Shown one piece after another: positions 24,585-34,194 of a DNA stretch of 34,335 nucleotides. Every line of letters begins with the position of its first letter. Within the stretch, counting starts at the first letter, position 1. Source of the stretch: Candidatus Aquicultor sp. (GTDB lineage: Bacteria; Actinomycetota; Aquicultoria; Aquicultorales; Aquicultoraceae); contig DASXVE010000004.1 in the NCBI GenBank assembly GCA_036504445.1, positions 1-34,335 of the forward strand, in the 5' to 3' direction. The translations under genes were made by a program, and so were the position numbers. The notes beneath the pieces are model-generated. The model did no database searches. It was not told where the DNA came from and saw only the letters and a program-made list of their open reading frames with translations.

Positions 24585-25556
24585 TTATTCTACAACCGGC
24601 ACTTCGGCGTAAAAGCCGATATTTCTCAGGCGTTCATAACGCTGTGCGACGAGGGCGTCGCCTTTTATTAAGCTGAGATCACCAATCGATTGCACGATCT
24701 CGCGTTTTAGGCTGCGCACAACAAGGGCAGGTGCGTGATGTGCCCCACCCAGAGGCTCCTTGATAATCGTATCGACAATGCCGAGATCGAGAAGTTTATC
24801 TGCGGTAAGACAAAGTGGGGCTGCGGCTTTATCCGCTTGCCCTGCGTCTTCCCAGAGGATGCTGGCGCATGCTTCCGGCGTGCTGACCGAGTAGTAAGAG
24901 TTCTCGAGCATAATAATGCGATCGCCGAAACCGATGGCAAGTGCGCCGCCGCTGCCGCCTTCGCCGACATTTGCGACGATAACCGGAACGCTGAGCATGC
25001 TTATCGCTATTAAGTTCTCGGCGATTGCGACCGCTTGCCCGCGCTCTTCGGCCTCGATACCGGGGTGAGCGCCCTGCGTATCGACAAACGTTATAATCGG
25101 TAGTTTGAATTTTTCAGCAAGCTTCATGAGCCGAAGCGCTTTTCTATAGCCTTCCGGATGCGGGCAGCCAAAGTTGCGCATTACGTTTTCTTTGGTGTTA
25201 TGGCCCTTCTGATGCCCCATAACCATGACCTTTGTGCCGTCAAGCTTGGCGAACCCGCCGATAATTGCGAGATCGTCGGCGAACTTTCTATCGCCGTGCA
25301 GCTCAACAAACTCGGTGAACATGGCCTCGATGTAATCGCTGGTGTGCGGGCGTTCCGGGTGACGTGCAAGCTGCACTTTTTGCCACGGCGTAAGGTTGGA
25401 ATAGGTGCGAACCCGCAGCAGCTCGATCTGCTTTTCGAGGTAGCTTATCTCGGCTGCGATGTCCGCTTTTTCAGCCGATTCCAGGTGCTTTAAGTGTTCT
25501 AGTTTATCTTCTAATTCTACGAGCGGGCGCTCGAAATCATACGAGAATTTTCTCAC
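24585..25556 (-). CDS. accA: Acetyl-CoA carboxylase carboxyltransferase subunit alpha
   Basis: The product is 323 residues, full length, starting at a GTG that overlaps the accD stop (GTGA). The N-terminal helices (FERPLVELEDKLEHLK) are followed by the crotonase-type core. Conserved blocks are GHQKGHNTKENVMRNFGCPHPEGYRKALRLM, FVDTQGAHPGIEAEERGQ and NVGEGGSGGALAIGFGD. With AccD it moves the carboxyl group from biotin to acetyl-CoA to make malonyl-CoA for fatty acid synthesis. It is the last gene of the long trp-acc cluster. The biotin carrier and carboxylase genes are not in the window. Confidence 0.97.
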   Translation of the reverse strand: MRKFSYDFERPLVELEDKLEHLKHLESAEKADIAAEISYLEKQIELLRVRTYSNLTPWQKVQLARHPERPHTSDYIEAMFTEFVELHGDRKFADDLAIIGGFAKLDGTKVMVMGHQKGHNTKENVMRNFGCPHPEGYRKALRLMKLAEKFKLPIITFVDTQGAHPGIEAEERGQAVAIAENLIAISMLSVPVIVANVGEGGSGGALAIGFGDRIIMLENSYYSVSTPEACASILWEDAGQADKAAAPLCLTADKLLDLGIVDTIIKEPLGGAHHAPALVVRSLKREIVQSIGDLSLIKGDALVAQRYERLRNIGFYAEVPVVE

Positions 25557-26428
25557 CTGACGACACCGTTACCTTCGAAATAACCGAGCAGCTTCGAGAG
25601 CGTGCGTTTGAGCTCGATCCTGTTAACGATCATGTCGACCATGCCGTGTGCGAGATTCGACTCGGCTGTCTGAAAGCCTTTCGGCAGTTTCTGCCTGATG
25701 GTCTGCTCGATAACCCGCGGCCCGGTAAAGCCGATAAATGCTTCCGGCTCGGCAATGATCACATCGGCAAGCATCGCAAAGCTTGCGGTCACGCCGCCGG
25801 ATGTCGGGTTCGCGAGTACTGAGATATACGGCAAGCGGCGCTTGTTGTGATTGGCAAGCGCGGCGCTTGTTTTAGCCATTTGCATGAGCGAAACCATGCC
25901 CTCTTGCATGCGGGCGCCGCCCGAGCTGGCCACAATGATAACGGGTAACTTTTTCTTGGTTGCAAGCTCGATGGTGCGCGCTATTTTTTCTCCGGCCACT
26001 GAGCCCATGCTGCCGCCCATGAATCTGAAATCCATAACCGCAATGGCGACCTTGTAGCCGTCGAGATGACCGGTTCCGCAGACGACGGCATCGGTTAAAC
26101 CGGTCTTATTCCGCGCCTTTTCAAGTTTTCCGACGTATGATTTGCCCGCAGCTTCAAAGCTGAGAGGGTCGGCAGCAGCCAAATCGTGCCACTCCTCCTC
26201 AAACGTGCCGGGATCAATGAGATGGCTGATGCGCTCATGTGCCGAGAGCTGGAAATGATGTTCGCACTTCGGGCACACTTTCAGGTTTTTATCGAGCTCT
26301 TTTATAAAGAGGGGCTCATTACATGTATCGCACTTCTCCCATACCCCGTCGGGCACAGCCCGTTTGACCTCAATAGGATTTTCGGGAGGGCGTTTGTCTT
26401 GCTTCGCGAACCATTCTCCGATTGGCAT
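25553..26428 (-). CDS. accD: Acetyl-CoA carboxylase carboxyltransferase subunit beta
   Basis: The product is 291 residues. A four-cysteine zinc ribbon (Cys33, Cys36, Cys52, Cys55) near the N-terminus is the bacterial AccD hallmark. The core shows DFRFMGGSMGSVAGEKI, SSGGARMQEG and NPTSGGVTASFAMLAD. GGAGAA lies two bases before the ATG, a short spacing. It overlaps accA by four bases, which keeps the two subunits in balance. It follows trpA by 66 bases with no terminator, so it is probably the continuation of the trp operon. Confidence 0.97.
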   Translation of the reverse strand: MPIGEWFAKQDKRPPENPIEVKRAVPDGVWEKCDTCNEPLFIKELDKNLKVCPKCEHHFQLSAHERISHLIDPGTFEEEWHDLAAADPLSFEAAGKSYVGKLEKARNKTGLTDAVVCGTGHLDGYKVAIAVMDFRFMGGSMGSVAGEKIARTIELATKKKLPVIIVASSGGARMQEGMVSLMQMAKTSAALANHNKRRLPYISVLANPTSGGVTASFAMLADVIIAEPEAFIGFTGPRVIEQTIRQKLPKGFQTAESNLAHGMVDMIVNRIELKRTLSKLLGYFEGNGVVR

Positions 26429-26494
26429 ACTTCTCCATTTTTGCGTGGTGAATACTGCGACCCGAACTACTTGATAATAATAGCGTTTTGCAAC

Positions 26495-27298
26495 CTAGCT
26501 GTCCATCACAGCCCTTATTTCGGATATATAGGACACGGCGGTTTCCACACAGGTTTCGCCGGCGTTTCCGATCAAGCTGATAAGGGCGCTGCCGATGATA
26601 ACACCGTCAGCTATCCCGGCAATCTGCTTCGCTTGCTCCGGTTGGGAAATCCCAAAACCGACCGCAAGCGGCTTGTCGGTCACTTTTCTAATCCTTTTAA
26701 TAAAATCGGCTAAATTGGCAGGAAGATTAGCCCTTGCACCTGTCACACCGGTAAGTGATACGCAATAAATGAAGCCGCTCGACATACGCGCGATGTTCCT
26801 CAGGCGGTCCTCTCCGCTTGTCGGGGTAGCAAGCATGACGGTTGCGATGCCATAGGTCGCCGCGGTATGCCGCCACGGGTCCGCTTCTTCCGGTGGCAGA
26901 TCAGGGCAGATTACACCGTTTACTCCCGCTTCGCCGGCATTAATCGCAAAGCGTTTCATACCGTAGCGGTAGATGATGTTATAGTACGTCATGATGACGA
27001 TTGGTGTTGCGGTATGCTGCCTTGCTCTTCGTACCAGCTCGAACGCGGTATCGGTCGTAACGCCGTTTGCGAGCGCGCACTCGGCCGCAGCTTGTATTGT
27101 TGGGCCGTCCGCCAGTGGATCAGAGTACGGTATGCCGAGCTCGATTAGGTCGGCACCGGCTTCAGCAACGCCGGTGATGAGTTTAAGCGATGCTTCGATA
27201 TTCGGAAAACCGGCCATAAGATAAGGCATGAGCGCGGCCTTGTTGCCGGCACGCAGCTGCTCGAAAAGATCGTCGATTGCATTTGTTTTCATCAGCAT
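26495..27298 (-). CDS. trpA: Tryptophan synthase alpha subunit
   Basis: The product is 267 residues. Catalytic Glu53 is in LIELGIPYSDP and Asp64 in LADGPTIQ (Glu49 and Asp60 of the Salmonella enzyme). The phosphate-binding loop region GFGISQPEQ and GVIIGSAL are present. It cleaves indole-3-glycerol phosphate to indole, which passes through a tunnel to TrpB. The ATG follows the trpB stop immediately with no gap, so translation is coupled. A second ATG two codons on is equally possible. Confidence 0.97.
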   Translation of the reverse strand: MLMKTNAIDDLFEQLRAGNKAALMPYLMAGFPNIEASLKLITGVAEAGADLIELGIPYSDPLADGPTIQAAAECALANGVTTDTAFELVRRARQHTATPIVIMTYYNIIYRYGMKRFAINAGEAGVNGVICPDLPPEEADPWRHTAATYGIATVMLATPTSGEDRLRNIARMSSGFIYCVSLTGVTGARANLPANLADFIKRIRKVTDKPLAVGFGISQPEQAKQIAGIADGVIIGSALISLIGNAGETCVETAVSYISEIRAVMDS

Positions 27299-28495
27299 TT
27301 AAAGATCAACCCCTAACACACCGGCTACCACTTGAACATCTTTGTCGCCCCTGCCTGACAGATTAATCACTACAACATCGTCTTCAGAAAGCTCGGGCAT
27401 GAGCTTCTCCAGATACGCAACTGCGTGCGAGCTCTCAAGCGCGGGCAGAATGCCTTCCGTCGTGGCAAGCAGCTGAAACGCCGCAAGGGCTTCCGTATCG
27501 GTTACGGTGCCGTATTCCGCCAGACCGTTTTCCTTCAAGTAGCTGTGCTCGGGACCGATCCCTGGGTAATCAAGACCTGCCGAAATGGAATGCGCCGGTA
27601 GAATCTGCCCGTATTTGTCCTGCAAGAGATAACTTAAGCTGCCATGCAACACCCCTTTGTCACCCATCGTAAGCGACGCGCCGTGTTGGCCGGTTTCAAG
27701 CCCGCAGCCTGCCGGCTCGACACCGATTAGGCGAATGCCATCCCCTATAAACGGATAAAACATACCGATTGCATTGCTGCCGCCGCCCACACAGGCGATA
27801 ATTACATTCGGCATCCTTCCCTCAACCGATTGTATCTGTTTCTTGGTCTCTTCGCCGATAATGCTCTGAAAGTCGCGAACCATCATCGGATACGGGTGCG
27901 GGCCACCGACCGAGCCGAGCATGTAGTGCGTGGTCTCAACGTTGGTCACCCAATCGCGGATCGCCTCGTTCATGGCGTCTTTAAGCGTGCGCGTGCCGCT
28001 TAAGACCGGAATTACTTCAGTGCCGAGCAAGTTCATGCGAAATACGTTGAGCGATTGGCGTTTTGTATCCTCTTCACCCATGTAGACCTGGCATTCTAAA
28101 CCGAAAAGTGCTGCCGCAGTTGCGCTCGCCACGCCGTGCTGGCCGGCCCCGGTTTCAGCAATAATTCGTTTCTTGCCCATGCGTTTGGTTAAAAGCGCCT
28201 GGCCGATAGTATTGTTGATCTTGTGCGCACCGGTATGGCAGAGGTCTTCGCGTTTTAGATAGATCTTGGCTTTATCATAGTGCTCGGTCAACTTCTCGGC
28301 AAAATAAAGGTTTGTCGGCCGTCCTATATATTCACGCTGGTAGAAGGCAAGCTCTTCTTGAAATTCACGGTCACTTTTTACTTCCGCATAGGCTTCTTCC
28401 AGCTCGGACAGCGCGGTCATCAGCGTTTCCGGCACGAATTTGCCGCCAAATTCACCAAAATGGCCGCGTTCATCCGGTAATGTGTAGTGCATCAT
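27299..28495 (-). CDS. trpB: Tryptophan synthase beta subunit (TrpB1 type)
   Basis: The product is 398 residues, starting [20 protein letters not shown], the standard opening of the alpha-partnered TrpB1. The PLP lysine is Lys92 in TGAHKINNT; Glu114 in ETGAGQHG and the phosphate-binding [10 protein letters not shown] are in place. It condenses indole and serine to tryptophan in a complex with TrpA. Its start lies 26 bases inside the trpS reading frame. A second, TrpB2-type enzyme is encoded upstream in the same operon (30300-31634). Confidence 0.97.
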   Translation of the reverse strand: MMHYTLPDERGHFGEFGGKFVPETLMTALSELEEAYAEVKSDREFQEELAFYQREYIGRPTNLYFAEKLTEHYDKAKIYLKREDLCHTGAHKINNTIGQALLTKRMGKKRIIAETGAGQHGVASATAAALFGLECQVYMGEEDTKRQSLNVFRMNLLGTEVIPVLSGTRTLKDAMNEAIRDWVTNVETTHYMLGSVGGPHPYPMMVRDFQSIIGEETKKQIQSVEGRMPNVIIACVGGGSNAIGMFYPFIGDGIRLIGVEPAGCGLETGQHGASLTMGDKGVLHGSLSYLLQDKYGQILPAHSISAGLDYPGIGPEHSYLKENGLAEYGTVTDTEALAAFQLLATTEGILPALESSHAVAYLEKLMPELSEDDVVVINLSGRGDKDVQVVAGVLGVDL

Positions 28496-29477
28496 ATTTC
28501 AATCCCATCCGTTCTTTAACTTCACTCAGCGTTTGGGTGGCTATTGTGCGTGCCCTCACGCTGCCTTCAACAAGAACCCGCTGGACGTACTCGGGTCGAA
28601 CCGAAAGCTCGAGACGCCGGCCGCGTATCGGGCCCAGAGCGCTGATTATATCATCTGCGAGTTTTTCTTTCATATCCGAGTAGCGGATTTTCCCCTGCTT
28701 GTAGAGCGTCAAAAAGTGCTCGTACGTCTCACGCGACGAAAATGCGTGCATTAAATCAAACAGATTTCCGGTTCCCGGGCTCATTTCACCACCGGTAAGG
28801 CCGGTATCGGTAACCGCCCTCGCAAGCTTGCGCCTGATTTCGTCGGGAGGGTCCGCCAAAGCGATATAGTTTTGCGGCCCTAAGCTTTTACTCATCTTTC
28901 GCTCCGGTTCCGTAAGCGACATCACGCGGGCTCCAGGCCCGAGGTACTCTTGTGGTTCAGGGAACATATCGCCGTACCGTGCGTTAAATGCCCGAACGAT
29001 TTCCCGTGTGAGCTCCAGGTGGGGCAACTGATCTTCGCCGACCGGAACAATCGAGCTTTTGTACAGCATGATGTCGGCCGCCATTAACACCGGATAGCTC
29101 AAAAGCCCCATGTTAACGCTGATGTGAAGCTGCGCCGCCTTATCTTTATAGGTCGGAACGCGCTGCAGCCACGACGCCGGTGTAACCGTATTTAAGAGCC
29201 ACGCCATCTCGGTGTGCTCGGGAACGAGCGATTGGATCATCAATGTGCTCTTCGCCGGGTCAAGACCGGCGGCCAGGTAATCGAGCGCGGTATTAAACAC
29301 GCGCTGCCACATATCTGCGGGGTTATACGGCTCGGTTATTGCATGATAATCAACGATACCAAAAATGCCCTCGTACGTGTCTTGCAGCTCGATCCAACTC
29401 TTAATAGCGCCGAGATAGTTGCCTATATGCAGCTCCCCGGTAGGCTGGATGCCGCTAAAGAACCGTTGCCCATCCAT
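28470..29477 (-). CDS. trpS: Tryptophanyl-tRNA synthetase
   Basis: The product is 335 residues. It is a class I synthetase with HIGN (17-20) and KMSKS (194-198), and [18 protein letters not shown] is specific to TrpRS. It charges tRNA-Trp. The stop overlaps trpB by 26 bases, and the start follows the trpF stop by nine. Its place inside the trp operon is unusual. Under a tRNA-sensing T-box this would give feedback, since more synthetase raises charging and closes the operon. The ribosome binding site is weak (GAGGGA, 14 bases away), so it probably relies on coupling from trpF. Confidence 0.96.
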   Translation of the reverse strand: MDGQRFFSGIQPTGELHIGNYLGAIKSWIELQDTYEGIFGIVDYHAITEPYNPADMWQRVFNTALDYLAAGLDPAKSTLMIQSLVPEHTEMAWLLNTVTPASWLQRVPTYKDKAAQLHISVNMGLLSYPVLMAADIMLYKSSIVPVGEDQLPHLELTREIVRAFNARYGDMFPEPQEYLGPGARVMSLTEPERKMSKSLGPQNYIALADPPDEIRRKLARAVTDTGLTGGEMSPGTGNLFDLMHAFSSRETYEHFLTLYKQGKIRYSDMKEKLADDIISALGPIRGRRLELSVRPEYVQRVLVEGSVRARTIATQTLSEVKERMGLKYDALHITG

Positions 29478-29486
29478 AACGATCGA

Positions 29487-30143
29487 TCATCCCTCGCATT
29501 CCTTGATGACCTTCATGAACTCGCGCATCCTATATCTATCCTTTTTGCCCGGCTTGATTTCTATGCCGCTGCTCACATCAACCGCGTAGGGTTTAACAAC
29601 CTTAACCGCGAGCGCCACATTTTTATGGTTGAGGCCGCCCGCCAAAATCAACGGTTTACGAGATTCGAGGTTGCGCACCAGCTCCCAATTGAGGTGAAGG
29701 CCCGTACCACCGTACTGACCGCGCGCGTAGGCATCAACGAGAAACGCCGCGACATTAGCGCTCGGGTCCAACAGCGTTTCCGCTTCGAATTCGTTTTCGT
29801 GGAATATCCACTCCTCGATCTCGGTATAGTTTTTCATCCGAAAAGCTTTGATGACTTTTTGTTTAAACAGGCGGCAGTAAGACGCGGTTTCTTCGCCGTG
29901 AAATTGCAGCACATCGAGCCCGCAATACTCGCCGATCGTCTTTACCTCGCCTGCCTGGTGATTTACAAACACACCGACGGTCGTCACAAACGGTGGCAGC
30001 TCCTTTATTATGCGTGCCGCCGCTTCAGGTTTAACTTGCCTTGGGCTCTCGGCAAAAACAAATCCGACAGCGTTGGCGCCCAAATCGACGGCCAGAAGCG
30101 CATCTTCGGTATTTGTGATACCGCATATCTTTACCCTTGTCAC
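29487..30143 (-). CDS. trpF: Phosphoribosylanthranilate isomerase
   Basis: The product is 218 residues from a GTG at 30141-30143 with GGAGG eight bases upstream; a GTG eight codons earlier lacks such a site. General base Cys7 is in VKICGIT and general acid Asp137 in FLVDAYA. VLQFHGEE and LILAGGLNHKNV are conserved. It turns N-(5'-phosphoribosyl)anthranilate into CdRP for TrpC. It is separated from the upstream trpB2 gene by 156 bases containing a large inverted repeat. Confidence 0.95.
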   Translation of the reverse strand: MTRVKICGITNTEDALLAVDLGANAVGFVFAESPRQVKPEAAARIIKELPPFVTTVGVFVNHQAGEVKTIGEYCGLDVLQFHGEETASYCRLFKQKVIKAFRMKNYTEIEEWIFHENEFEAETLLDPSANVAAFLVDAYARGQYGGTGLHLNWELVRNLESRKPLILAGGLNHKNVALAVKVVKPYAVDVSSGIEIKPGKKDRYRMREFMKVIKECEG

Positions 30144-30198
30144 GTTTTCATCCTCCAGCTGAAACACGAAATAAAATACCTAGCGGCTGTCCCTCCCG

Positions 30199-30263
30199 TA
30201 GCGGTTGGGCATATGCCTGCTATCAAATGCTCTAACGCAATGCATACCATTATCCAACCGCTA
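30199..30263. repeat. Inverted repeat in the trpB2-trpF spacer
   Basis: TAGCGGTTGG (30199-30208) pairs perfectly with CCAACCGCTA (30254-30263) around a 45-base loop. The loop opens with part of the palindrome GGCATATGCC (30207-30216). Further TAGCGG copies flank it at 30181 and 30301. No T-tract follows, so it looks like an mRNA processing or stabilising structure and not a terminator. Confidence 0.5.
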
Positions 30264-30299
30264 GGCGCATCTATCCCGTCTAGCTAGAATGCACGTACT

Positions 30300-31634
30300 C
30301 TAGCGGTTATCTTCACTGCAAGCAGCCATCGAGAAGTTATAGTCCTTCAGCTCATGCTTAAGATAACTATCATAGGCCGTCATGTCGAAGTAGCCGTTAC
30401 CGCTTAGGCAGAAGAGAATTGATTTCTCTTCGCCGGCTTCCTTCGCTTTGAGCGCCTCGTCGATAGCACCGCGAATAGCGTGCGAACTCTCAGGCGCCGG
30501 GATGATACCCTCGGCTTTAGCAAACAGGACGGCTGCGTCAAATACATTGTTCTGGTTATATGCCGCTGCTTCAATTATACCCTTGTCATAGAGCAAGCTC
30601 ACGATCGGCGAATCGCCGTGATACCTCAAGCCACCGGCATGTATGCCTGCCGGTACGAATTCATGGCCGAGAGTGTACATCTTAACAAGCGGTGTCATAC
30701 CCGCTTCATCAGCTAGGTCATACCTGAACTCACCTTGGGTAAGCGTCGGGCACGCAGACGGCTCAACTGCCACGATTCGCGTGTTCTTTCCAGCGAATTT
30801 ATCCTGGATGAACGGGAAGCTTATGCCACCAAAATTGCTTCCGCCGCCACAGCATCCGACAACAACGTCCGGATAATCTCCCGCCATTTCCATTTGTTTC
30901 TTTGCTTCAAGGCCGATAATCGTCTGGTGCAAGAGCACATGATTAAGAACGCTGCCCAGACAATAATGTGTGTCATCGCGCTTAACGGCCTCTTCGACCG
31001 CCTCACTGATCGCGACACCGAGGCTACCCACCGTATCCGGATACTCAGCGAGAATGCGGCGCCCTGCGTCCGTGGTATCGCTCGGGCTCGCAAAGACCTT
31101 CGAGCCGTAAATCTCCATAAGCGAGCGACGATACGGTTTTTGCTCGTAACTCACCTTTACCATGTACACAACAAGCTCAAGGCCAAAGAAATTCGTCGCC
31201 ATCGCCATAGCACTGCCCCACTGGCCTGCGCCGGTTTCGGTCGTTATTCTCTTTATACCTTCCTTCATGTTGTAGTATGCCTGCGGGATAGCCGTGTTTG
31301 GTTTGTGACTTCCCGTCGCGTTGACGCCCTCATACTTATAGTAGATCTTTGCCGGTGTATCGAGAACTTTCTCGAGTCTGCGCGCTCTATAAAGCGGCAC
31401 CGGACGGTAGAGCTTGTAGATCTCCTGCACTTCTTCAGGGATCTCGATATAGCGCTCTGTGCTTACCTCCTGCTTGATGAGCTCTTGGGCGAACAGCGGT
31501 GCCAAATCGCCCGGCTCAACCGGCCGGTTAAGTGCCGGATGCATGTACGGCTCCATCTCGTACGGCATGTCCGCCAGTATGTTATACCAGGCTGTCGGCA
31601 TCTCCTTTTCGGTTAATAGAATTTTGCTGTCCAT
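30300..31634 (-). CDS. trpB2: TrpB2-type tryptophan synthase beta chain
   Basis: The product is 444 residues from the ATG at 31632-31634, with AGGAG seven bases upstream; a frame 12 codons longer is possible. The PLP lysine is Lys111 in [18 protein letters not shown] and the phosphate-binding [10 protein letters not shown] are present. The longer N-terminus and HKPNT (instead of HKINNT) mark the TrpB2 branch, which does not pair with TrpA and is thought to use free indole. It may salvage indole or work with serine on another acceptor. Its place between trpC and trpF, with the TrpA-partnered TrpB1 further down, suggests both serve tryptophan supply. Confidence 0.95.
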   Translation of the reverse strand: MDSKILLTEKEMPTAWYNILADMPYEMEPYMHPALNRPVEPGDLAPLFAQELIKQEVSTERYIEIPEEVQEIYKLYRPVPLYRARRLEKVLDTPAKIYYKYEGVNATGSHKPNTAIPQAYYNMKEGIKRITTETGAGQWGSAMAMATNFFGLELVVYMVKVSYEQKPYRRSLMEIYGSKVFASPSDTTDAGRRILAEYPDTVGSLGVAISEAVEEAVKRDDTHYCLGSVLNHVLLHQTIIGLEAKKQMEMAGDYPDVVVGCCGGGSNFGGISFPFIQDKFAGKNTRIVAVEPSACPTLTQGEFRYDLADEAGMTPLVKMYTLGHEFVPAGIHAGGLRYHGDSPIVSLLYDKGIIEAAAYNQNNVFDAAVLFAKAEGIIPAPESSHAIRGAIDEALKAKEAGEEKSILFCLSGNGYFDMTAYDSYLKHELKDYNFSMAACSEDNR

Positions 31635-31685
31635 AATAATACTCCTCTCTGTGCTTCTGGTAGTTTTCACTACGAATTTACATGT

Positions 31686-32471
31686 TTACCTTGCAGCTTT
31701 TATTAAATCTCCCAACTTTTGTTCCGGGTTACCGCTTTTTAGAAGCGACTCTCCAATTAAAAATCCTTGTGCACCGGCCGATATTAGCTGTCGTATATCA
31801 GCCGAAGTTTTAATACCACTTTCGCTGATTACAACACGATCTTCCGGCACTAGCCCAAGCAGTTCAAATGACGTGTCGAGATCGGTTGCAAGCGTATCGA
31901 GATTGCGATTATTAATCCCAAGCAATTTTGCGCCGCTTGCAATTGAGCGCTCAAGCTCGCTTTTCGTGTGCGACTCGAGCAGTACTTCAATACCTAAATC
32001 GTGCGCCAACCTCATAAACCGTGCGATCCGCTCGTCATCGAGAATCGCAGCGATGAGAAGGACTGCATCTGCTTGATGCGCCGCCGCCTCATAGATCTGG
32101 TACTCATCGACGATAAACTCTTTGCATAGCACCGGAACTGTTGTGTGCTTCCTTACTTCTATCATATCGGCGGGCGTACCGCCAAAGTATTTTGTATCGG
32201 TCAATACCGAGATGCCTGCCGCGCCCGCGCGTTCGTACATGGCCGCGAGCTCGGTTAGCGTATATTCGCATTTCATCTCGCCACCCGACGGCGAGCGCCG
32301 CTTGGTCTCAGAGATTATCGCCGGCTTGCGCCGCTTGGCTACCCTTAGGACAGACTCAATGAGACTCCTTCGCGTTGCACGGGCATCTATCTGCAATGAG
32401 TCGATAGGGCGCTCGTCTCGCGCCCGCGCTATGTATGCTTTTTTATCCGCGACAATCCGATCCAGTATCAA
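31686..32471 (-). CDS. trpC: Indole-3-glycerol phosphate synthase
   Basis: The product is 261 residues from a TTG at 32469-32471, preceded by GAGG. It is a TIM barrel with Glu55 and Lys57 in SETKRRSPSGG, the general acid Lys117 in LCKEFIVDEYQ, and GINNRNLDT and ISESGIKT near the phosphate site. It closes the indole ring of IGP from CdRP. It lies 26 bases after trpD and 51 before trpB2. It is monofunctional, not fused to TrpF. Confidence 0.96.
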   Translation of the reverse strand: MILDRIVADKKAYIARARDERPIDSLQIDARATRRSLIESVLRVAKRRKPAIISETKRRSPSGGEMKCEYTLTELAAMYERAGAAGISVLTDTKYFGGTPADMIEVRKHTTVPVLCKEFIVDEYQIYEAAAHQADAVLLIAAILDDERIARFMRLAHDLGIEVLLESHTKSELERSIASGAKLLGINNRNLDTLATDLDTSFELLGLVPEDRVVISESGIKTSADIRQLISAGAQGFLIGESLLKSGNPEQKLGDLIKAAR

Positions 32472-32497
32472 TCTCGTTCCTCTCAGCGATATCGTTT

Positions 32498-33517
32498 TTA
32501 AGCCTGCGTCCTCGCATTATATTCCTTAAGTGCCTCGAGCTTCTCGAATGCGTGCCCGCTGTCGATTGACTCCGCCGCCAGCAATATTCCATCGGCGAAG
32601 CAGGAAACCTTATCTGCCGCGAGCAGAGCGGCGGCGGCATTCATAATAACAATGTCGCGCTTCGGACCGTGCACACCTTTTAAGATATCGAGCGTAATCG
32701 CCGCGTTATCCAGTGCGTTGCCGCCCCGCAGGTCACTGCTGGCCGCACGCCTTAACCCGAATTCCTCGGGAGTAATCGTATAGGTGGAGACTTTGCCGAC
32801 CTTAACTTCTGAAATAATGCTTTCGGCGGTATTGGTTATCTCGTCAAGACCATCGCTTCCATGAACGACGAGAGCGTGTTTTACGCCCAGGTTATTAAGC
32901 ACTCTGGCCATGATTTCGGTTAGGGCCGGGTCGTAAACGCCGAGAACCTGAGCGGTAGCCCCGGCCGGATTCGCAAGCGGCCCGAGAATGTTGAATACCG
33001 TGCGAATACCGATCTCGCGGCGCGGACCGATCGCATACTTCATAGCTCCGTGAAAGGTAGGGGCAAACATAAAGCCGATACCGATTTCTTCGATGCTATC
33101 CTCTACCTGCTCCGGTGTTACATCAATTCGTATACCGAGCGCTTCAAGCACGTCGGCGCTACCGCTTTTGCTCGAAACCGACCGGTTACCATGCTTCGCA
33201 ACCGGAACACCGGCGCCGGCAACGACAAACGCGACGGTTGTTGAGATATTAAACGTAAATGCCTGGTCACCTCCAGTGCCGCACGTATCGACAATCTCTA
33301 CGACGTTCGGGTGTATCCTGCATGCGTTGTCGCGCATGCTTTTTGCAAACCCGGAGATCTCATCGACCGTCTCGCCCTTCATCCGCATTGCCGTTAAAAG
33401 CGACGCAATCTGAGCGGGTGTAGCTTCTCCGCCCATGATTTCGTTCATAACCTTCTCGGCCTGGTCTTTTGTTAGATGTCTGTTGTCAGATACCGCTTTG
33501 ATCGCTTCAACCAACAT
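32498..33517 (-). CDS. trpD: Anthranilate phosphoribosyltransferase
   Basis: The product is 339 residues; AGGAGG precedes the ATG. The PRPP-binding glycine loop DTCGTGGD (77-84) and [15 protein letters not shown] (108-122) are complete. [21 protein letters not shown] also matches the family. It attaches phosphoribose to anthranilate. It is a stand-alone enzyme, 16 bases downstream of trpG and not fused to it. Confidence 0.97.
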   Translation of the reverse strand: MLVEAIKAVSDNRHLTKDQAEKVMNEIMGGEATPAQIASLLTAMRMKGETVDEISGFAKSMRDNACRIHPNVVEIVDTCGTGGDQAFTFNISTTVAFVVAGAGVPVAKHGNRSVSSKSGSADVLEALGIRIDVTPEQVEDSIEEIGIGFMFAPTFHGAMKYAIGPRREIGIRTVFNILGPLANPAGATAQVLGVYDPALTEIMARVLNNLGVKHALVVHGSDGLDEITNTAESIISEVKVGKVSTYTITPEEFGLRRAASSDLRGGNALDNAAITLDILKGVHGPKRDIVIMNAAAALLAADKVSCFADGILLAAESIDSGHAFEKLEALKEYNARTQA

Positions 33518-33533
33518 CTTGCCCCTCCTTAAC

Positions 33534-34124
33534 CTATCCGACCGCCAACATGCCCGAGCGAGTTCTGCTCAGGAAATTACGAAGAATCGTCTTGCCATCA
33601 CTGGTAAGAATCGACTCTGGATGAAATTGCACGCCTTCAACCGCAAACTCGCGATGCCGTACCGCCATAATGAGCCCGTCATGCGTTTCAGCGGATACTT
33701 CAAGGCAACCGGGAAGCGTATCCCGCTCAATGACAAGCGAGTGATATCGCGTCGCAACAAATGGGTTGGGCACGCCGGCAAATATAGTCGCTTCGTCATG
33801 GCAGACTTGCGATGTTTTGCCGTGCACGAGAACGCCCGCATGCACTACGTTTGCCCCGAACGCCTCACCGATGGCCTGGTGACCTAAACACACCCCAAGC
33901 ACGGGAATCCGGCCTGCGGCCGCCTGAATCAGCGCAACTGAAATGCCGGCGGCCGCAGGCCGGCCCGGCCCGGGAGAGATCACGATGTTATCAGGCTGCA
34001 TAGCGAGAACCTGATCGACCGATACCTCGTCATTCCGAAATACGATTAACTCCTCGCCCATTTCGGCAAGATATTGTACCAGGTTAAACGTGAATGAATC
34101 GTAGTTGTCGATCATCACAATCAT
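33534..34124 (-). CDS. trpG: Anthranilate synthase glutamine amidotransferase subunit
   Basis: The product is 196 residues from the ATG at 34122-34124 (GGAG seven bases upstream; the longer frame runs back into the T-box leader). It is a class I amidotransferase with catalytic Cys79 in [11 protein letters not shown], and His168 and Glu170 in [15 protein letters not shown] is typical of TrpG/PabA. It supplies ammonia to TrpE, and in some bacteria also to PabB. It is the first gene after the T-box. trpE would have to lie upstream of the window or elsewhere. Confidence 0.95.
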   Translation of the reverse strand: MIVMIDNYDSFTFNLVQYLAEMGEELIVFRNDEVSVDQVLAMQPDNIVISPGPGRPAAAGISVALIQAAAGRIPVLGVCLGHQAIGEAFGANVVHAGVLVHGKTSQVCHDEATIFAGVPNPFVATRYHSLVIERDTLPGCLEVSAETHDGLIMAVRHREFAVEGVQFHPESILTSDGKTILRNFLSRTRSGMLAVG

Positions 34125-34194
34125 CGTAAAACTCCAATCGGTAAAGCGTAACTCACGCGCGATTTTAAGAATCGTTCCGTCAAAAATATCCCGG

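Noticed and set aside
29214-30287. 357-codon plus-strand frame
   Set aside because: It lies opposite trpS and trpF, both of which have intact family motifs. It is a shadow of codon bias and has no recognisable domain or start site.
30735-31616. 293-codon plus-strand frame
   Set aside because: It is antisense to trpB2, rich in Arg, His and Cys as shadow frames usually are, and has no protein signature.
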